The translations under genes were made by a program, and so were the position numbers. The notes under the pieces are model-generated. The model was not told the origin of the DNA. It was given only the letters and a program-made list of their open reading frames with translations, and searched no databases. From an uncultured Eubacterium sp. (GTDB lineage: Bacteria > Bacillota > Clostridia > Oscillospirales > Acutalibacteraceae), in assembly GCF_945980375.1 (NCBI RefSeq), contig NZ_CAMFQO010000005.1, positions 23,167 to 87,166 of the forward strand: 64,000 nt of DNA, in the 5' to 3' direction. Shown one piece after another: positions 8,878 to 17,795 of this stretch (positions are counted from its first letter, which is position 1; the number at the start of each line of letters is the position of its first letter).

Positions 8878-9675
8878 ATGCCTACAACAAAAAAGAAAAT
8901 TAAAAAAAGACCTGCAAGAAAGAGAAAAGACACTCAACGCAAAATCATAATCACTGCGGTTGCGTTGGTGCTTGCAGCAGCGCTTGCGGTAACGGGTATT
9001 GCGGTTTCGCACACAGGCAGGAAGCTTCCAAACCCGCTCGTCGCTCTTGATAAGGATAAGGCATACGGTGTTGATATATCTCACCATAACGGTAAGGTTA
9101 ATTGGAAAACGCTTAAAAACGAGGTTGACTTTGCTATCATCAGGGTTGGCTATCGTGGCTATCAAAACGGCGCTGTGTGCATAGATAAAAATGCAAAAAA
9201 GAATTTAAGAGCTGCCAACGAAGCAGGAATACCTGTCGGTGTTTATTTTTACACTCAAGCCGTAAATGAGGATGAGGCAAGGGAGGAGGCAAGAGCCTGC
9301 CTTGATGTTATTAAAAAATATGACATCTCTTTGCCTGTGTTTTATGATTTTGAATATCCGACCTTTAACGGTAAGCACACGGGCAGGCTTTTTGAGGCAG
9401 GTCTGACAAAAAAAGAAAATTCACGTCTTATCAATGCCTTTTGCACAGAGATTGAGGACGCAGGCTATCAAAGCGGAGTGTATGCATCATCATTTATGTA
9501 CAAAAGCAATTTTAAGATGAGTGAGCTTTACAAATCAATATACATTTGGGTGGCTGATTACAACCCGTCAGTTACCTATAACGGTGATTATGACCTTTGG
9601 CAGTTCAACGATAAAGGGCAGGTTAACGGAGTAAAAAAGAGGGTTGACGAAAATTATTGGTACATAAAAAATTAA
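8878..9675 (+). CDS. Membrane-anchored GH25 lysozyme (muramidase)
   Basis: Predicted N-acetylmuramidase cleaving the MurNAc-GlcNAc bond of peptidoglycan. A Lys/Arg-rich N-terminus (1-22) is followed by one hydrophobic segment at about residues 23-45, a signal anchor or uncleaved signal placing the enzyme outside. The GH25 domain spans about 60-262, with catalytic-type Asp66 in DISHHNG and the DxE pair Asp157/Glu159 in FYDFEYP. The ATG has AAAGGAG upstream. The next gene, 10 bases downstream, encodes a larger GH25 protein. The pair probably remodels the cell's own wall, though attack on other bacteria cannot be excluded. Confidence 0.9.
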   Translation: MPTTKKKIKKRPARKRKDTQRKIIITAVALVLAAALAVTGIAVSHTGRKLPNPLVALDKDKAYGVDISHHNGKVNWKTLKNEVDFAIIRVGYRGYQNGAVCIDKNAKKNLRAANEAGIPVGVYFYTQAVNEDEAREEARACLDVIKKYDISLPVFYDFEYPTFNGKHTGRLFEAGLTKKENSRLINAFCTEIEDAGYQSGVYASSFMYKSNFKMSELYKSIYIWVADYNPSVTYNGDYDLWQFNDKGQVNGVKKRVDENYWYIKN

Positions 9676-9685
9676 GGGGATAAAA

Positions 9686-11530
9686 ATGAGGAAAAATAGT
9701 GCAAAAAAACTGTTTGCGTTGGCACTTGCTGCCGTTATTGCAGCGTCGCCGATAACTGCTTTTGCGTTTACAAGCTCAAGCAGGTTTACAACAAAAACCT
9801 ATACCCATCAGGACAGATTTTTCAACACCGGTATTCAAGAGGGTATTGATGTTTCCTATCATAACGGAAAGCTTGATTGGGGCGTTATTAAAAATGCAGG
9901 GGTGGATTTTGCCATTATCCGTGCGGCATACCGTGGCTACGGCAAAAATGGCACCTTGGTTAAGGATACCGAGTTTGCAAACAATATTATGAACGCACAG
10001 GCACAGGGTATTCCTGTCGGTGTTTATATTTACTCACAGGCTATTACTACTGCCGAGGCGGTGCAGGAGGCAAATTTTATCCTTGATATTATCAGCGGAT
10101 ACAGCATCGATTTACCGGTTGTGTTTGACTACGAGTTTGCGGGCGTAGAGGACGGAAGGCTTGATTCTGCTTGGTCAAGCGGAAAGCTTAATAAAAGCAA
10201 AATGACAGATATTACACTCGCATTTTGCGACACTGTAAAAAATGCGGGCTACGACGCAATGGTTTACGCAAACAAATCGTTTTTGAATACCAATATTGAT
10301 CACACCGCTATTGAAAACGCAGGCTATCAGGTTTGGCTTGCTCATTACACAACCAATACAAATTACACGGGTGAATACAAGATTTGGCAGTACACATCGG
10401 ACGGTTCAATCCCCGGAATTGCCAATAAGAGATTTGACTGTAACTTTATGTATTCAGGCTCTTTACCGAGCTCTGCACCGAGGATTCTGCCTATTCCTAA
10501 TCAAACCTATACAGGCTATGAAATTTGCCCGGAGGTTAAGTTGTCGTACGGTGATTATATTTTAACCGAGGGTGTAGACTACACAACATATTATCAGGAT
10601 AATGTTGAAATCGGAACGGCTACAGTAAACGTTGTGGGCATCGGTATGTTTAGCGGATACATTGATCTAAAGGCAAGCTTCAACATAGTTGCGCAAACTG
10701 TTGAAAATATGAGGTGCACATCCACCTCGTCAAATTCCGCAAATATCGAGTGGGATGCGGTAAACGGTGCCACCGGCTACATTGTTCAAATTCTAAAGAA
10801 CGGCAAGTGGACCAATGCAGGCACATTTACCGATACAAAGGCAACTGTTACAGGTCTTGCTGTCGGCTCGCTTAACTATATCCACATTGCCGCATATACA
10901 AATGTTAACGGTAAAAATTATGTCGGTGCATACAACAAGCACATTACTGTTTCAACACAGCTCGGCCCCGTAAACACAAGGGTATCAAAGTACACCAATT
11001 CGTACATTACTCTTGCTTGGGATAAGCAAACGGCATCAAACGGCTACGAGATTTACAGTTATGATTACGGCAAAAAGAAATATGTGCTGTACAAAACAAT
11101 TACAAACGGCAACACAGGCTCATACAAGATAACAGGTCTTTCATCAAATAAAAAGTACAAGTTCAAAATCCGTGCATATAAGCTTGTTAACGGCAAAAAG
11201 ACCTATGGCTCATTGGGTAATTGGGTGCTTCAGTACACATCGGTCAAAAAGCCTACATTAAAATCAGCAACATCTCCGTCAACCAAAAGAATAAAAATGA
11301 CCTGGTCAAAGGTCAGCGGTGCAACAGGCTATCAGGTTATGTGGTCTACATACAGTGATTTTTCACAAAACTATTTGACAAAGTCGGTTTCATCAAAAAA
11401 TTTGTCAACTACATTGACAACCGCAAAGTCAAAGAAAACCTACTATGTTAAGGTAAGAGCATACAGAACAATTTCGGGCAAAAAGGTTTATTCACCCTGG
11501 AGCTCAAAGAAAACATTAAAAACAAAGTAA
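9686..11530 (+). CDS. Secreted GH25 lysozyme with repeat and fibronectin-III-like domains
   Basis: A cleavable signal peptide (about 1-28, ending ITAFA) leads a GH25 domain at about 48-255. The catalytic-type residues are Asp55 (GIDVSYHNG) and Asp148/Glu150 (FDYEF). A beta-rich bacterial repeat of about 75 residues follows (near 270-345, with YQDNVEIGTATVNVVG). Three fibronectin-III-like modules follow at about 345-430, 435-520 and 525-612, ending in a basic tail. No sortase motif or transmembrane end is visible, so it may be secreted or held by the modules. It sits 10 bases after the first GH25 gene and shares its promoter. Confidence 0.9.
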   Translation: MRKNSAKKLFALALAAVIAASPITAFAFTSSSRFTTKTYTHQDRFFNTGIQEGIDVSYHNGKLDWGVIKNAGVDFAIIRAAYRGYGKNGTLVKDTEFANNIMNAQAQGIPVGVYIYSQAITTAEAVQEANFILDIISGYSIDLPVVFDYEFAGVEDGRLDSAWSSGKLNKSKMTDITLAFCDTVKNAGYDAMVYANKSFLNTNIDHTAIENAGYQVWLAHYTTNTNYTGEYKIWQYTSDGSIPGIANKRFDCNFMYSGSLPSSAPRILPIPNQTYTGYEICPEVKLSYGDYILTEGVDYTTYYQDNVEIGTATVNVVGIGMFSGYIDLKASFNIVAQTVENMRCTSTSSNSANIEWDAVNGATGYIVQILKNGKWTNAGTFTDTKATVTGLAVGSLNYIHIAAYTNVNGKNYVGAYNKHITVSTQLGPVNTRVSKYTNSYITLAWDKQTASNGYEIYSYDYGKKKYVLYKTITNGNTGSYKITGLSSNKKYKFKIRAYKLVNGKKTYGSLGNWVLQYTSVKKPTLKSATSPSTKRIKMTWSKVSGATGYQVMWSTYSDFSQNYLTKSVSSKNLSTTLTTAKSKKTYYVKVRAYRTISGKKVYSPWSSKKTLKTK

Positions 11531-11560
11531 AAAAACGGCACTCAGTGCCGTTTTTCTCTT
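11531..11560 (+). terminator. Rho-independent terminator after the GH25 pair
   Basis: Perfect 11-bp stem AAAAACGGCAC (11531-11541) with GTGCCGTTTTT (11545-11555), 3-base loop, then a T-rich run. It starts directly after the stop codon. Confidence 0.9.
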
Positions 11561-11578
11561 TTATTATTTTATTATGTG

Positions 11579-11587
11579 TGATATAAT
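11579..11587 (+). promoter_or_regulatory. Extended -10 promoter of the GH51-like gene
   Basis: TGATATAAT at 11579-11587 is a consensus extended -10. The -35 position falls in the T tract of the preceding terminator and has no good match. The start codon is 28 bases downstream with GTGAGGA as ribosome site. Confidence 0.6.
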
Positions 11588-11615
11588 TGTTTTATCATTT
11601 ATTGTGAGGATAAAT

Positions 11616-14006
11616 ATGAAAAGGATTATTTCTGCATTGATAGCTATGTGCGTTGTGCTTTGTGTTTGCTTGCCTGCATATGCTCAATCAAACGCAACGC
11701 TTAATATTTCAAAAAATGATATTGGTGAAAAGACATCTCCGTCCCTATATGGCTTAACTCTTGATGAAGATTCGTTTGCGGTTGACGGCGGCTTGGTGTC
11801 CAATATGGTGTGCAACAATTCCTTTGAGTATGCCGACAATCCTGAATATGCGTGGAGCTTTAACGGTGTGTCGCCGGTTGTTTCATCTCAAGGGGCTGTC
11901 AATTCCAACAACCCAACCTACGAAACCGTAACCGTTGAGTCATCGGGAAATATGATAAACAGGGGTTATACTCCGCTTTTTGACAGCAAGGGTAATTATG
12001 ACGAGGCTGTTGCCGACGGTGCGGGTATGAGCTTTGTAAAGGGCAAAACATATCTGTTTTCCTGCTACCTGAGGAATGTTGACTTTGAAGGAAAAATCGG
12101 TGTGTTCATCGACTCAAAGGGCAACAAAGCAGACCCTGTTCAGCTAAACATTAATTCCGTTAGCCAAAAAACATGGACAAGGATTAATGTAAAAATTAAG
12201 TCAAGTGCAACAGAAAGCGGTAGGCTCGGTATAAGCTTTAACGGCACAGGCTCGGTGTGTATTGATTATGTTACACTTTGCCCTGATGACAGCTACGGTA
12301 CGGGGGATGAATGGAAATATGTTACCTTGCGACAGGATATGGTGGATGCAATTAAAAACCTTAAACCGTCATATTTGAAATTTCCGGGTGCGTGCTCGGT
12401 TGAAGATACAGATTTTTCGTGGAAAAACACTATCGGCGAGCCGGCACTTCGTAAACAATGTGCAGGTGCCGAAAACGATTATTCAAAGGGCATTGCCGTA
12501 AACAACACAAGTCTTATGGGGTATCACGAATACTTTCAGCTTGCAAGGGATATAAATGCCGTTCCCGTTGCCGTTGTGGGTGCAGGTGTTGCCTGCCAAA
12601 CAAACGGCAGGTATGAGGCGTATTTGCAGGCAATGAACAAAACATATATGACCGATGAGCAGTGGGAGACATATCTTGTAGATGAATGCGGATATAAGAA
12701 GAGCGAGGTTGCTCAAAGAACGCAGTACATTGACTCGCTCGGTGTAAATAGCGTAGATGATTTTGATGCCTTTGTTGACAGTATGTCGCTCAATCCCGAC
12801 ACGGCGGAATTCACAAATTATGCACAGGATGTGCTTGACCTTATTGAGTATGCAAACGCTCCGTCAACAGCAGGCTATTGGGCGTCACTTCGCAGTGCCA
12901 ACGGCAGCGAGCAACCGTTTAACCTTAAATATATTCAGGTTGGCGGGGATAACTACGGTGATGTATATTGGCGTAATTTTGAGGCATTAAAAAAGATAAT
13001 TAACAAAAAATATCCCGATATTGTTGTTTTGGCTTCAACCGGCTTTGCAGGTAACGGAGTAGAGTTTGACACAGCGTGGAACAGAATAGGTACAGATGCC
13101 ATGGTCAGCGAAAACGTGACGGACAGCAGTGAATACCCCTTGTCACAGTTTGTTACAAGGTACGACAGCTATGCAACCGACGGTACGGATGTAATGGTGC
13201 AATACAAAAGTGAGGCCTTGAAAAAAGGCACACAGATAAAAGACAACAATCTTTTTTGTGCCGTGCAGGAGGGCGCGTTTGCTACGGGTATTGAACGCAA
13301 CAGCGGTGTTGTCAAAATGTCGAGCTATATGACTGCGTTTTCTAAAATAGATGCCGGTAAAAACACGCAAAGCCTTGCTTGGTTTGATAATGAAAGTATA
13401 GTTCTGACACCAAGCTACTACACGCAAATGATATTTGCGGGTAATTACGGGGGCAACTATGTCAATTCCAATCTTTCGGCTGATGATGACGGCATATATC
13501 AAAGTGTAACTATTGATGAGGGAGCACAGGCATTGTACATAAAGCTTGTTAATGTCAGCGGTTCAAGGCAAACCTTAAGCATAAATCTGAGTGGCTTTGA
13601 TGACATTTCGGTTGCATCAATGCAAAGTGTGGGTGCAGATACAAAATCATCATTTAACAGCCCTAAAAAGCAAACCATTGCTCCCATTCAGCAGGATTTG
13701 GAATTTGAGGCGAGTAATATTGATGTTGAGCTTTTGCCTTACAGTGCCAATGTTGTAAGAGTGGGATACGGTCAAAACAGCGGGGCCGGCTTTTTTAACC
13801 TGCCCGACGGTATAGATACGGAGGTTAAATCAAATATTCCTATGGGAACTGTAATTTTTATTATTTTGGTAATTGTGTTATTTGTTTTGGGTAGCTTTGG
13901 CGGATACTTTGCCTATTCAAAGCTTGTGCTTGGCGGCAAGGGTATCAAGGATGTAAAAAGAGCAATGAAGGAGAAAAAGGACGATGACGCCGGCAAAGAA
14001 GAATAA
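11616..14006 (+). CDS. Membrane-anchored GH51-like protein, probably catalytically altered
   Basis: Resembles GH51 alpha-L-arabinofuranosidases: signal peptide (about 1-24), an N-terminal block (SPSLYGLTLDEDSFAVDGGL then NNSFEY), a CBM-like insert near 85-225, a barrel, and a conserved C-terminal block (GIERNSGVVKMSSYMTAF, SLAWFDN, PSYYTQ). Two catalytic motifs differ from the family. The acid/base position usually in GNE reads VGGDNYG (Asp445), and the nucleophile motif usually VGEY reads VMVQYKS (Gln529). One transmembrane helix at about 742-770 is followed by a charged cytoplasmic tail. Start chosen at ATG 11616 with GTGAGGA upstream. It could be a glycan-binding pseudoenzyme or a divergent hydrolase. 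The 3' end overlaps the next gene by 23 bases. Confidence 0.75.
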   Translation: MKRIISALIAMCVVLCVCLPAYAQSNATLNISKNDIGEKTSPSLYGLTLDEDSFAVDGGLVSNMVCNNSFEYADNPEYAWSFNGVSPVVSSQGAVNSNNPTYETVTVESSGNMINRGYTPLFDSKGNYDEAVADGAGMSFVKGKTYLFSCYLRNVDFEGKIGVFIDSKGNKADPVQLNINSVSQKTWTRINVKIKSSATESGRLGISFNGTGSVCIDYVTLCPDDSYGTGDEWKYVTLRQDMVDAIKNLKPSYLKFPGACSVEDTDFSWKNTIGEPALRKQCAGAENDYSKGIAVNNTSLMGYHEYFQLARDINAVPVAVVGAGVACQTNGRYEAYLQAMNKTYMTDEQWETYLVDECGYKKSEVAQRTQYIDSLGVNSVDDFDAFVDSMSLNPDTAEFTNYAQDVLDLIEYANAPSTAGYWASLRSANGSEQPFNLKYIQVGGDNYGDVYWRNFEALKKIINKKYPDIVVLASTGFAGNGVEFDTAWNRIGTDAMVSENVTDSSEYPLSQFVTRYDSYATDGTDVMVQYKSEALKKGTQIKDNNLFCAVQEGAFATGIERNSGVVKMSSYMTAFSKIDAGKNTQSLAWFDNESIVLTPSYYTQMIFAGNYGGNYVNSNLSADDDGIYQSVTIDEGAQALYIKLVNVSGSRQTLSINLSGFDDISVASMQSVGADTKSSFNSPKKQTIAPIQQDLEFEASNIDVELLPYSANVVRVGYGQNSGAGFFNLPDGIDTEVKSNIPMGTVIFIILVIVLFVLGSFGGYFAYSKLVLGGKGIKDVKRAMKEKKDDDAGKEE

Positions 14007-14973
14007 AATCACCTTTATTTCCTCTGTTACTTCTCCCGAGAGGGCATATGCCAATATACCTGAGCTTGACGGATTTGATGTAAAATTTTTTACCATACTT
14101 GACGATTTTGACAAAATTATTGAAAATGCGCCCGACACCGAGTTTTTGATTGTTGATGCTATGGGTAAGGTTAATGCACAGGTGATTGATGCTATGCCTA
14201 ACCTACGGCTTATTCAGTCGGAGGGTGTTGGCTATCAGGGCATTGATGTTGATTCTGCTTCGAAAAGAGGTATCCCTGTTTGTAATAACAAGGGCATCAA
14301 TGACACTGCTGTTGCCGAGTCCGCTGTGTTCCTAATTCTCGCCTGCCTTAAAAACTATAATGAGGGCGTCAAGGCAGTTTATGACGGCAGACAAATAGAA
14401 AAAAAGGCAGAATCCTTTGGTGTTGTAAAAGAGCTGTCGGAATGTACGGTAGGACTTGTCGGCTTTGGTGATATAGCACGGCAGACCGCAAGGCTGTTAA
14501 ATGCCTTTGGTGCAAGGGTTGTGTACTATAACCGCACAAGGTATAAAGAGCTTGAAGATGAGCTTTGCGCCGAATATGTCAGCCTTGATGAGTTACTTAA
14601 TATGAGCGATTTTGTGTCGCTTCATCTTGCGGTATCCGATGAAACAAGGGAGATTGTTAATGCTGATTTTCTTGCAAAAATGAAAAAAACGGCATTTCTT
14701 ATCAACACCGCAAGGGGCGACTTGGTGGATAATCTTGCCCTGTACGATGCATTGAAAAACGGCAAAATAAAGGGCGCAGGGCTTGATGTTATTGCTCCGG
14801 AGCCTGTCACGGCAGACAATATCCTGCTTGATGAAGCAATAAAGGATAAGCTGATAATCACCCCGCACATAGCAGGAATTTCAGCACTTACGGTCAAAAA
14901 GCTATACCGCAATTGCTATGATAACATTCAGCGTGTACTAAACAATGAACAACCAAATAACAGGATAAATTAA
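13984..14973 (+). CDS. D-isomer-specific 2-hydroxyacid dehydrogenase
   Basis: NAD(P)-dependent dehydrogenase of the D-2-hydroxyacid family (D-lactate, phosphoglycerate and glyoxylate/hydroxypyruvate reductases). The Rossmann motif GLVGFGDIA lies near residues 157-165. The NTARGDLVD block carries the family Arg, a Glu follows in the LDVIAPEP region, and the catalytic His is in PHIAGIS. Length is 329. The ATG overlaps the end of the GH51-like gene by 23 bases, with AAGGAG 10 bases upstream, so translation is probably coupled. There is no ACT domain, which argues against a full SerA. Substrate is unknown. Confidence 0.85.
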   Translation: MTPAKKNKITFISSVTSPERAYANIPELDGFDVKFFTILDDFDKIIENAPDTEFLIVDAMGKVNAQVIDAMPNLRLIQSEGVGYQGIDVDSASKRGIPVCNNKGINDTAVAESAVFLILACLKNYNEGVKAVYDGRQIEKKAESFGVVKELSECTVGLVGFGDIARQTARLLNAFGARVVYYNRTRYKELEDELCAEYVSLDELLNMSDFVSLHLAVSDETREIVNADFLAKMKKTAFLINTARGDLVDNLALYDALKNGKIKGAGLDVIAPEPVTADNILLDEAIKDKLIITPHIAGISALTVKKLYRNCYDNIQRVLNNEQPNNRIN

Positions 14974-15006
14974 AAGCGGATTGAACTCGATGTTCAATCC
15001 GCTTTT
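14972..15006 (+). terminator. Strong Rho-independent terminator
   Basis: 15-bp perfect stem (14972-14986 with 14992-15006) with loop TCGAT, ending in a T run. It separates the dehydrogenase gene from the convergent trmL operon. The core (ATTGAAC, 5-base loop, GTTCAAT) recurs in the terminator at 62076-62106. Confidence 0.9.
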
Positions 15007-15077
15007 TCCCTCCCTTACAATAAAGGCGAGCCAAGCATAATATCTTTTGGAGTGGTTCAGGCCATTTTTCAATTGTT

Positions 15078-15578
15078 TTACCATTCTAAATTGTGGAGTT
15101 TGCCTTTTTGGACTAATTCGGGGTAATCCCATTGACGCAGGACCTCGTATGTGCCGATTGCCACTGCGTTTGAGAGGTTCAGGCTTCTGATGATGCCCCT
15201 CATTGGCATACGCACGCAGGTGTCGTGGTTAGCTTTGAGGAGCTCCTCCGGAAGTCCCTTTGTTTCCTTGCCGAAAATAAGGTAGCAGTTGTTTGGATAT
15301 TCAACATCCGAGTGTGTCTGCTCTGCCTTGGTGGTAAAGTAGTAGAATTTGCCGTCCTTGTTTTTTTCAAAAAATTCATCGGTGCTGTCGTAAAAGGTGA
15401 TGTCGAGCTTGTCCCAATAATCAAGACCTGCTCTTTTTACTTGCTTGTCTGTAATGTGAAAGCCCATAGGTCCTACAAGGTGCAGACGTGCGCCTGTTGC
15501 GGCACAGGTGCGTGCAATGTTGCCTGTGTTTTGCGGAATTTCAGGCTCAATTAGTACAATGTTAAGCGAGTGCTCCAT
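15078..15578 (-). CDS. trmL: tRNA (cytidine/uridine-34 2'-O-)-methyltransferase
   Basis: SPOUT-class methyltransferase that 2'-O-methylates the wobble base of some leucine tRNAs using S-adenosylmethionine. Visible features are the N-terminal LNIVLIEPEIPQNTGNIART, the SAM-knot parts YLIFGKETKGLP and IRSLNLSNAVAIGTYE, and a 166-residue length, typical of TrmL. Its start lies inside the 3' end of nagA (17-base overlap), so it is the last gene of a dusB-nagA-trmL operon. Confidence 0.93.
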   Translation of the reverse strand: MEHSLNIVLIEPEIPQNTGNIARTCAATGARLHLVGPMGFHITDKQVKRAGLDYWDKLDITFYDSTDEFFEKNKDGKFYYFTTKAEQTHSDVEYPNNCYLIFGKETKGLPEELLKANHDTCVRMPMRGIIRSLNLSNAVAIGTYEVLRQWDYPELVQKGKLHNLEW

Positions 15579-16671
15579 TTATGTAAACCTCTTTTATGTT
15601 CAAATTTTCATCGGCAACAATGAGGTCAGCACATTTGCCGACTGCAATTGAGCCTATTTTGTCATCCTCTTTGATAACCCTTGCAGGATTGATTGTGCAT
15701 GATTTTAATGCGGTTTTGAAATCAATGCCTATTTCCAAAAGGTTTTTGAACTCGTCAAATACATTTGTGATAGATGCCGCGATCGTGCCGTCCTCAAGCT
15801 TTGCAACCTTGTAACCGTCCTTAACATATGTCATCTGACCGCCAAGCTCGTATTCGCCTATGCCGAGACCGGCACCACGCATTGAGTCGCTTATTACACA
15901 GGCTCTGTCTTCCCCCAAAATGCTAAATGCGTTTCGCAAAACCGTTGGGCAAATATGCTCACAGTCGCAGATAAGCTCGGCTGTAATATCGCTGTCAAGC
16001 ACAGCGCCGACAATTCCTGCCTCGCGGTGAGTCATAGGAGTCATTGCGTTAAACAGATGGGTTGCGTGAGCAATTCCTTTATCAATTGATTCTCTTGCTT
16101 CTTTTTCGTTTGCACAGCTGTGACCGATAGAAATCGTCATTTTTTGCTTTAACTGTGTGATAAACTCACTTGTGTCGCTTACCTCGGGAGCAATGGTGAT
16201 AAGCTTTATCTTGTCGCAAATATCAAGCAATTCGTTAACCTCGTCAACGCTTGCATTACGGATATATTCTCTGTTTTGTGCACCCGCTTTTGCGTTTGCA
16301 ATATACGGACCTTCAAGATTTATTCCCACGAGCTTTGATTTAGGAGAGTTAAAGCTATTTACCACCTCGGCTATTTCCTTTAGCTTTTTGTGCGGCAAAG
16401 TCATGGTTGTTGCGCAAAAGGAGGTAACACCCTTTGATGCAAGATAGGTGCTGATTTTTTCAAAGCTGTCGGCAGTGCCGTCAGAGCAATCTGCACCGTT
16501 GCCACCGTGAATATGTATGTCAACAAATCCCGGCAGAATAATGCTTCCACTCATATCAACACCGTCATCGTTGATAATTCCGATTTCGGTTATTATTCCG
16601 TTTTCGATTTTTATATCGCCGAATTCTTTTTCAAATTCCTCGTTATAAAATGTACAATTTTTAAGTATCAT
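15562..16671 (-). CDS. nagA: N-acetylglucosamine-6-phosphate deacetylase
   Basis: Amidohydrolase that deacetylates GlcNAc-6-P to glucosamine-6-P in amino-sugar catabolism and wall recycling. Motifs are DIHIHGG (HxH), the metal Glu in LEGPYI, His in IGHS, HLFNAM, and the catalytic Asp in ISDSMRGAG. The length of 369 is normal. The start codon overlaps the dusB stop by one base (TAATG), so the genes are translationally coupled. There is no nagB next to it. Pairing with dusB and trmL looks like operon convenience rather than pathway logic. Confidence 0.93.
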   Translation of the reverse strand: MILKNCTFYNEEFEKEFGDIKIENGIITEIGIINDDGVDMSGSIILPGFVDIHIHGGNGADCSDGTADSFEKISTYLASKGVTSFCATTMTLPHKKLKEIAEVVNSFNSPKSKLVGINLEGPYIANAKAGAQNREYIRNASVDEVNELLDICDKIKLITIAPEVSDTSEFITQLKQKMTISIGHSCANEKEARESIDKGIAHATHLFNAMTPMTHREAGIVGAVLDSDITAELICDCEHICPTVLRNAFSILGEDRACVISDSMRGAGLGIGEYELGGQMTYVKDGYKVAKLEDGTIAASITNVFDEFKNLLEIGIDFKTALKSCTINPARVIKEDDKIGSIAVGKCADLIVADENLNIKEVYINGALA

Positions 16672-17633
16672 TATTCTATCTCCTTGATTATGCGGTATGA
16701 CAGCTCCTGAAGCTGTTCAAAGTGCTCGTATTTGCTGATTTCGGCACGAAGCTTCGCACCGCCTCGCATACCCTTTGTGTAGTATGCGGCATGGTGCCTT
16801 GCCTCTCGCATGGCTGTGTATTCGCCCTTGTATTCTATGATTTTTTGTATATGCTTTAGCATTACGTTCATTTTTTCAACAGTTGAAGGCTCCGGTATTA
16901 CCCTACATTCGCCAAGGTATGCGTTTATTCTTGAAAATAGCCACGGATTGCCAAGTGCTCCTCTGCCAATCATTATTGCATCTGCATTTGTTTTTTCAAG
17001 CATAATTGCCGCGGTTTGCTCGTCGACAATATCGCCGTTAGCAATGACGGGAATGTCAACTGCCTTTTTTACATCTGCGATTATTTGGTAATCAACCGTA
17101 CCGCTGTACATCTGCTGACGTGTTCTGCTGTGAACGGCTATGGCACTTGCACCTGCTTTTTGTGCAAGGGTTGCCATTTCTACTGCGTTTACTCTGTCGT
17201 CATCCCAGCCCTTGCGAATTTTGACAGTTACGGGAAGGTCAACAGCCTCAACAACTGCCTTTGTTATTTCGTATGCAAGCTGTGGATTTTTCATTAGGCT
17301 TGCACCGCCGCCGTTCATTGCAACCTTTGGCGCAGGACAACCCATATTTATGTCGATTACATCAGGCTTGAATTCCAGGCATTTTATTGCCGCCTGTGCC
17401 ATAATCTGCGCTTCGTCGCCGAATATCTGTGCACCGCACGGCCTTTCGTTACCTATGGTTAAAAGCTCTGCGCTTTTTTTGTCACCCATGGTAAGCCCTT
17501 TGGATGACACCATTTCCGTTACGGTATATGCGGCACCGAACTGAACGCAAAGCTCTCTGAATGCTCTGTCGGCTATGCCTGCCATCGGTGCCAAAAAAGC
17601 AATATTTTCAAAATTCAAATTGCCGATTTTCAT
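16671..17633 (-). CDS. dusB: tRNA-dihydrouridine synthase
   Basis: FMN enzyme reducing uridine to dihydrouridine in tRNA. It has the DusB-type start (NIAFLAPMAGIADRAFR), the catalytic Cys in NMGCPAPKV, the TVKIRKGWDD block and the FMN-phosphate region MIGRGALGNPW. Length is 320. The ATG has AGAGG upstream. It is first in the minus-strand operon with nagA and trmL and has a plausible promoter at 17662-17690. Confidence 0.93.
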   Translation of the reverse strand: MKIGNLNFENIAFLAPMAGIADRAFRELCVQFGAAYTVTEMVSSKGLTMGDKKSAELLTIGNERPCGAQIFGDEAQIMAQAAIKCLEFKPDVIDINMGCPAPKVAMNGGGASLMKNPQLAYEITKAVVEAVDLPVTVKIRKGWDDDRVNAVEMATLAQKAGASAIAVHSRTRQQMYSGTVDYQIIADVKKAVDIPVIANGDIVDEQTAAIMLEKTNADAIMIGRGALGNPWLFSRINAYLGECRVIPEPSTVEKMNVMLKHIQKIIEYKGEYTAMREARHHAAYYTKGMRGGAKLRAEISKYEHFEQLQELSYRIIKEIE

Positions 17634-17661
17634 AAAAAATTACCTCTGTTATTCTGCTGAT

Positions 17662-17690
17662 AATATACCATATTAATAACGAGAAATCAA
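17662..17690 (-). promoter_or_regulatory. Promoter of dusB-nagA-trmL
   Basis: On the minus strand TTGATT (17690-17685), a 17-base spacer, and TATATT (17667-17662) preceded by TG in extended -10 position. The leader is about 30 bases. Confidence 0.65.
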
Positions 17691-17778
17691 ATAATTTAGT
17701 TATAATATATCAATATTTGGTAGTTTTTTACAATTAATATAAAATGTAAAAAAAGTCATTGACATATTTGTAATAATA

Positions 17779-17795
17779 TGTTACTCTTTTGTTAC
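17779..17795 (+). promoter_or_regulatory. Direct-repeat box like WalR/PhoP sites
   Basis: TGTTAC, five bases, TGTTAC. This fits the published WalR pattern TGTWAH-N5-TGTWAH exactly and is also close to PhoP-type boxes read on the other strand. It is about 135 bases upstream of the murA -35 and about 90 bases upstream of the dusB -35. Similar boxes lie before the CHAP gene and the ABC permease. Chance occurrence in AT-rich DNA is possible. Confidence 0.4.
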
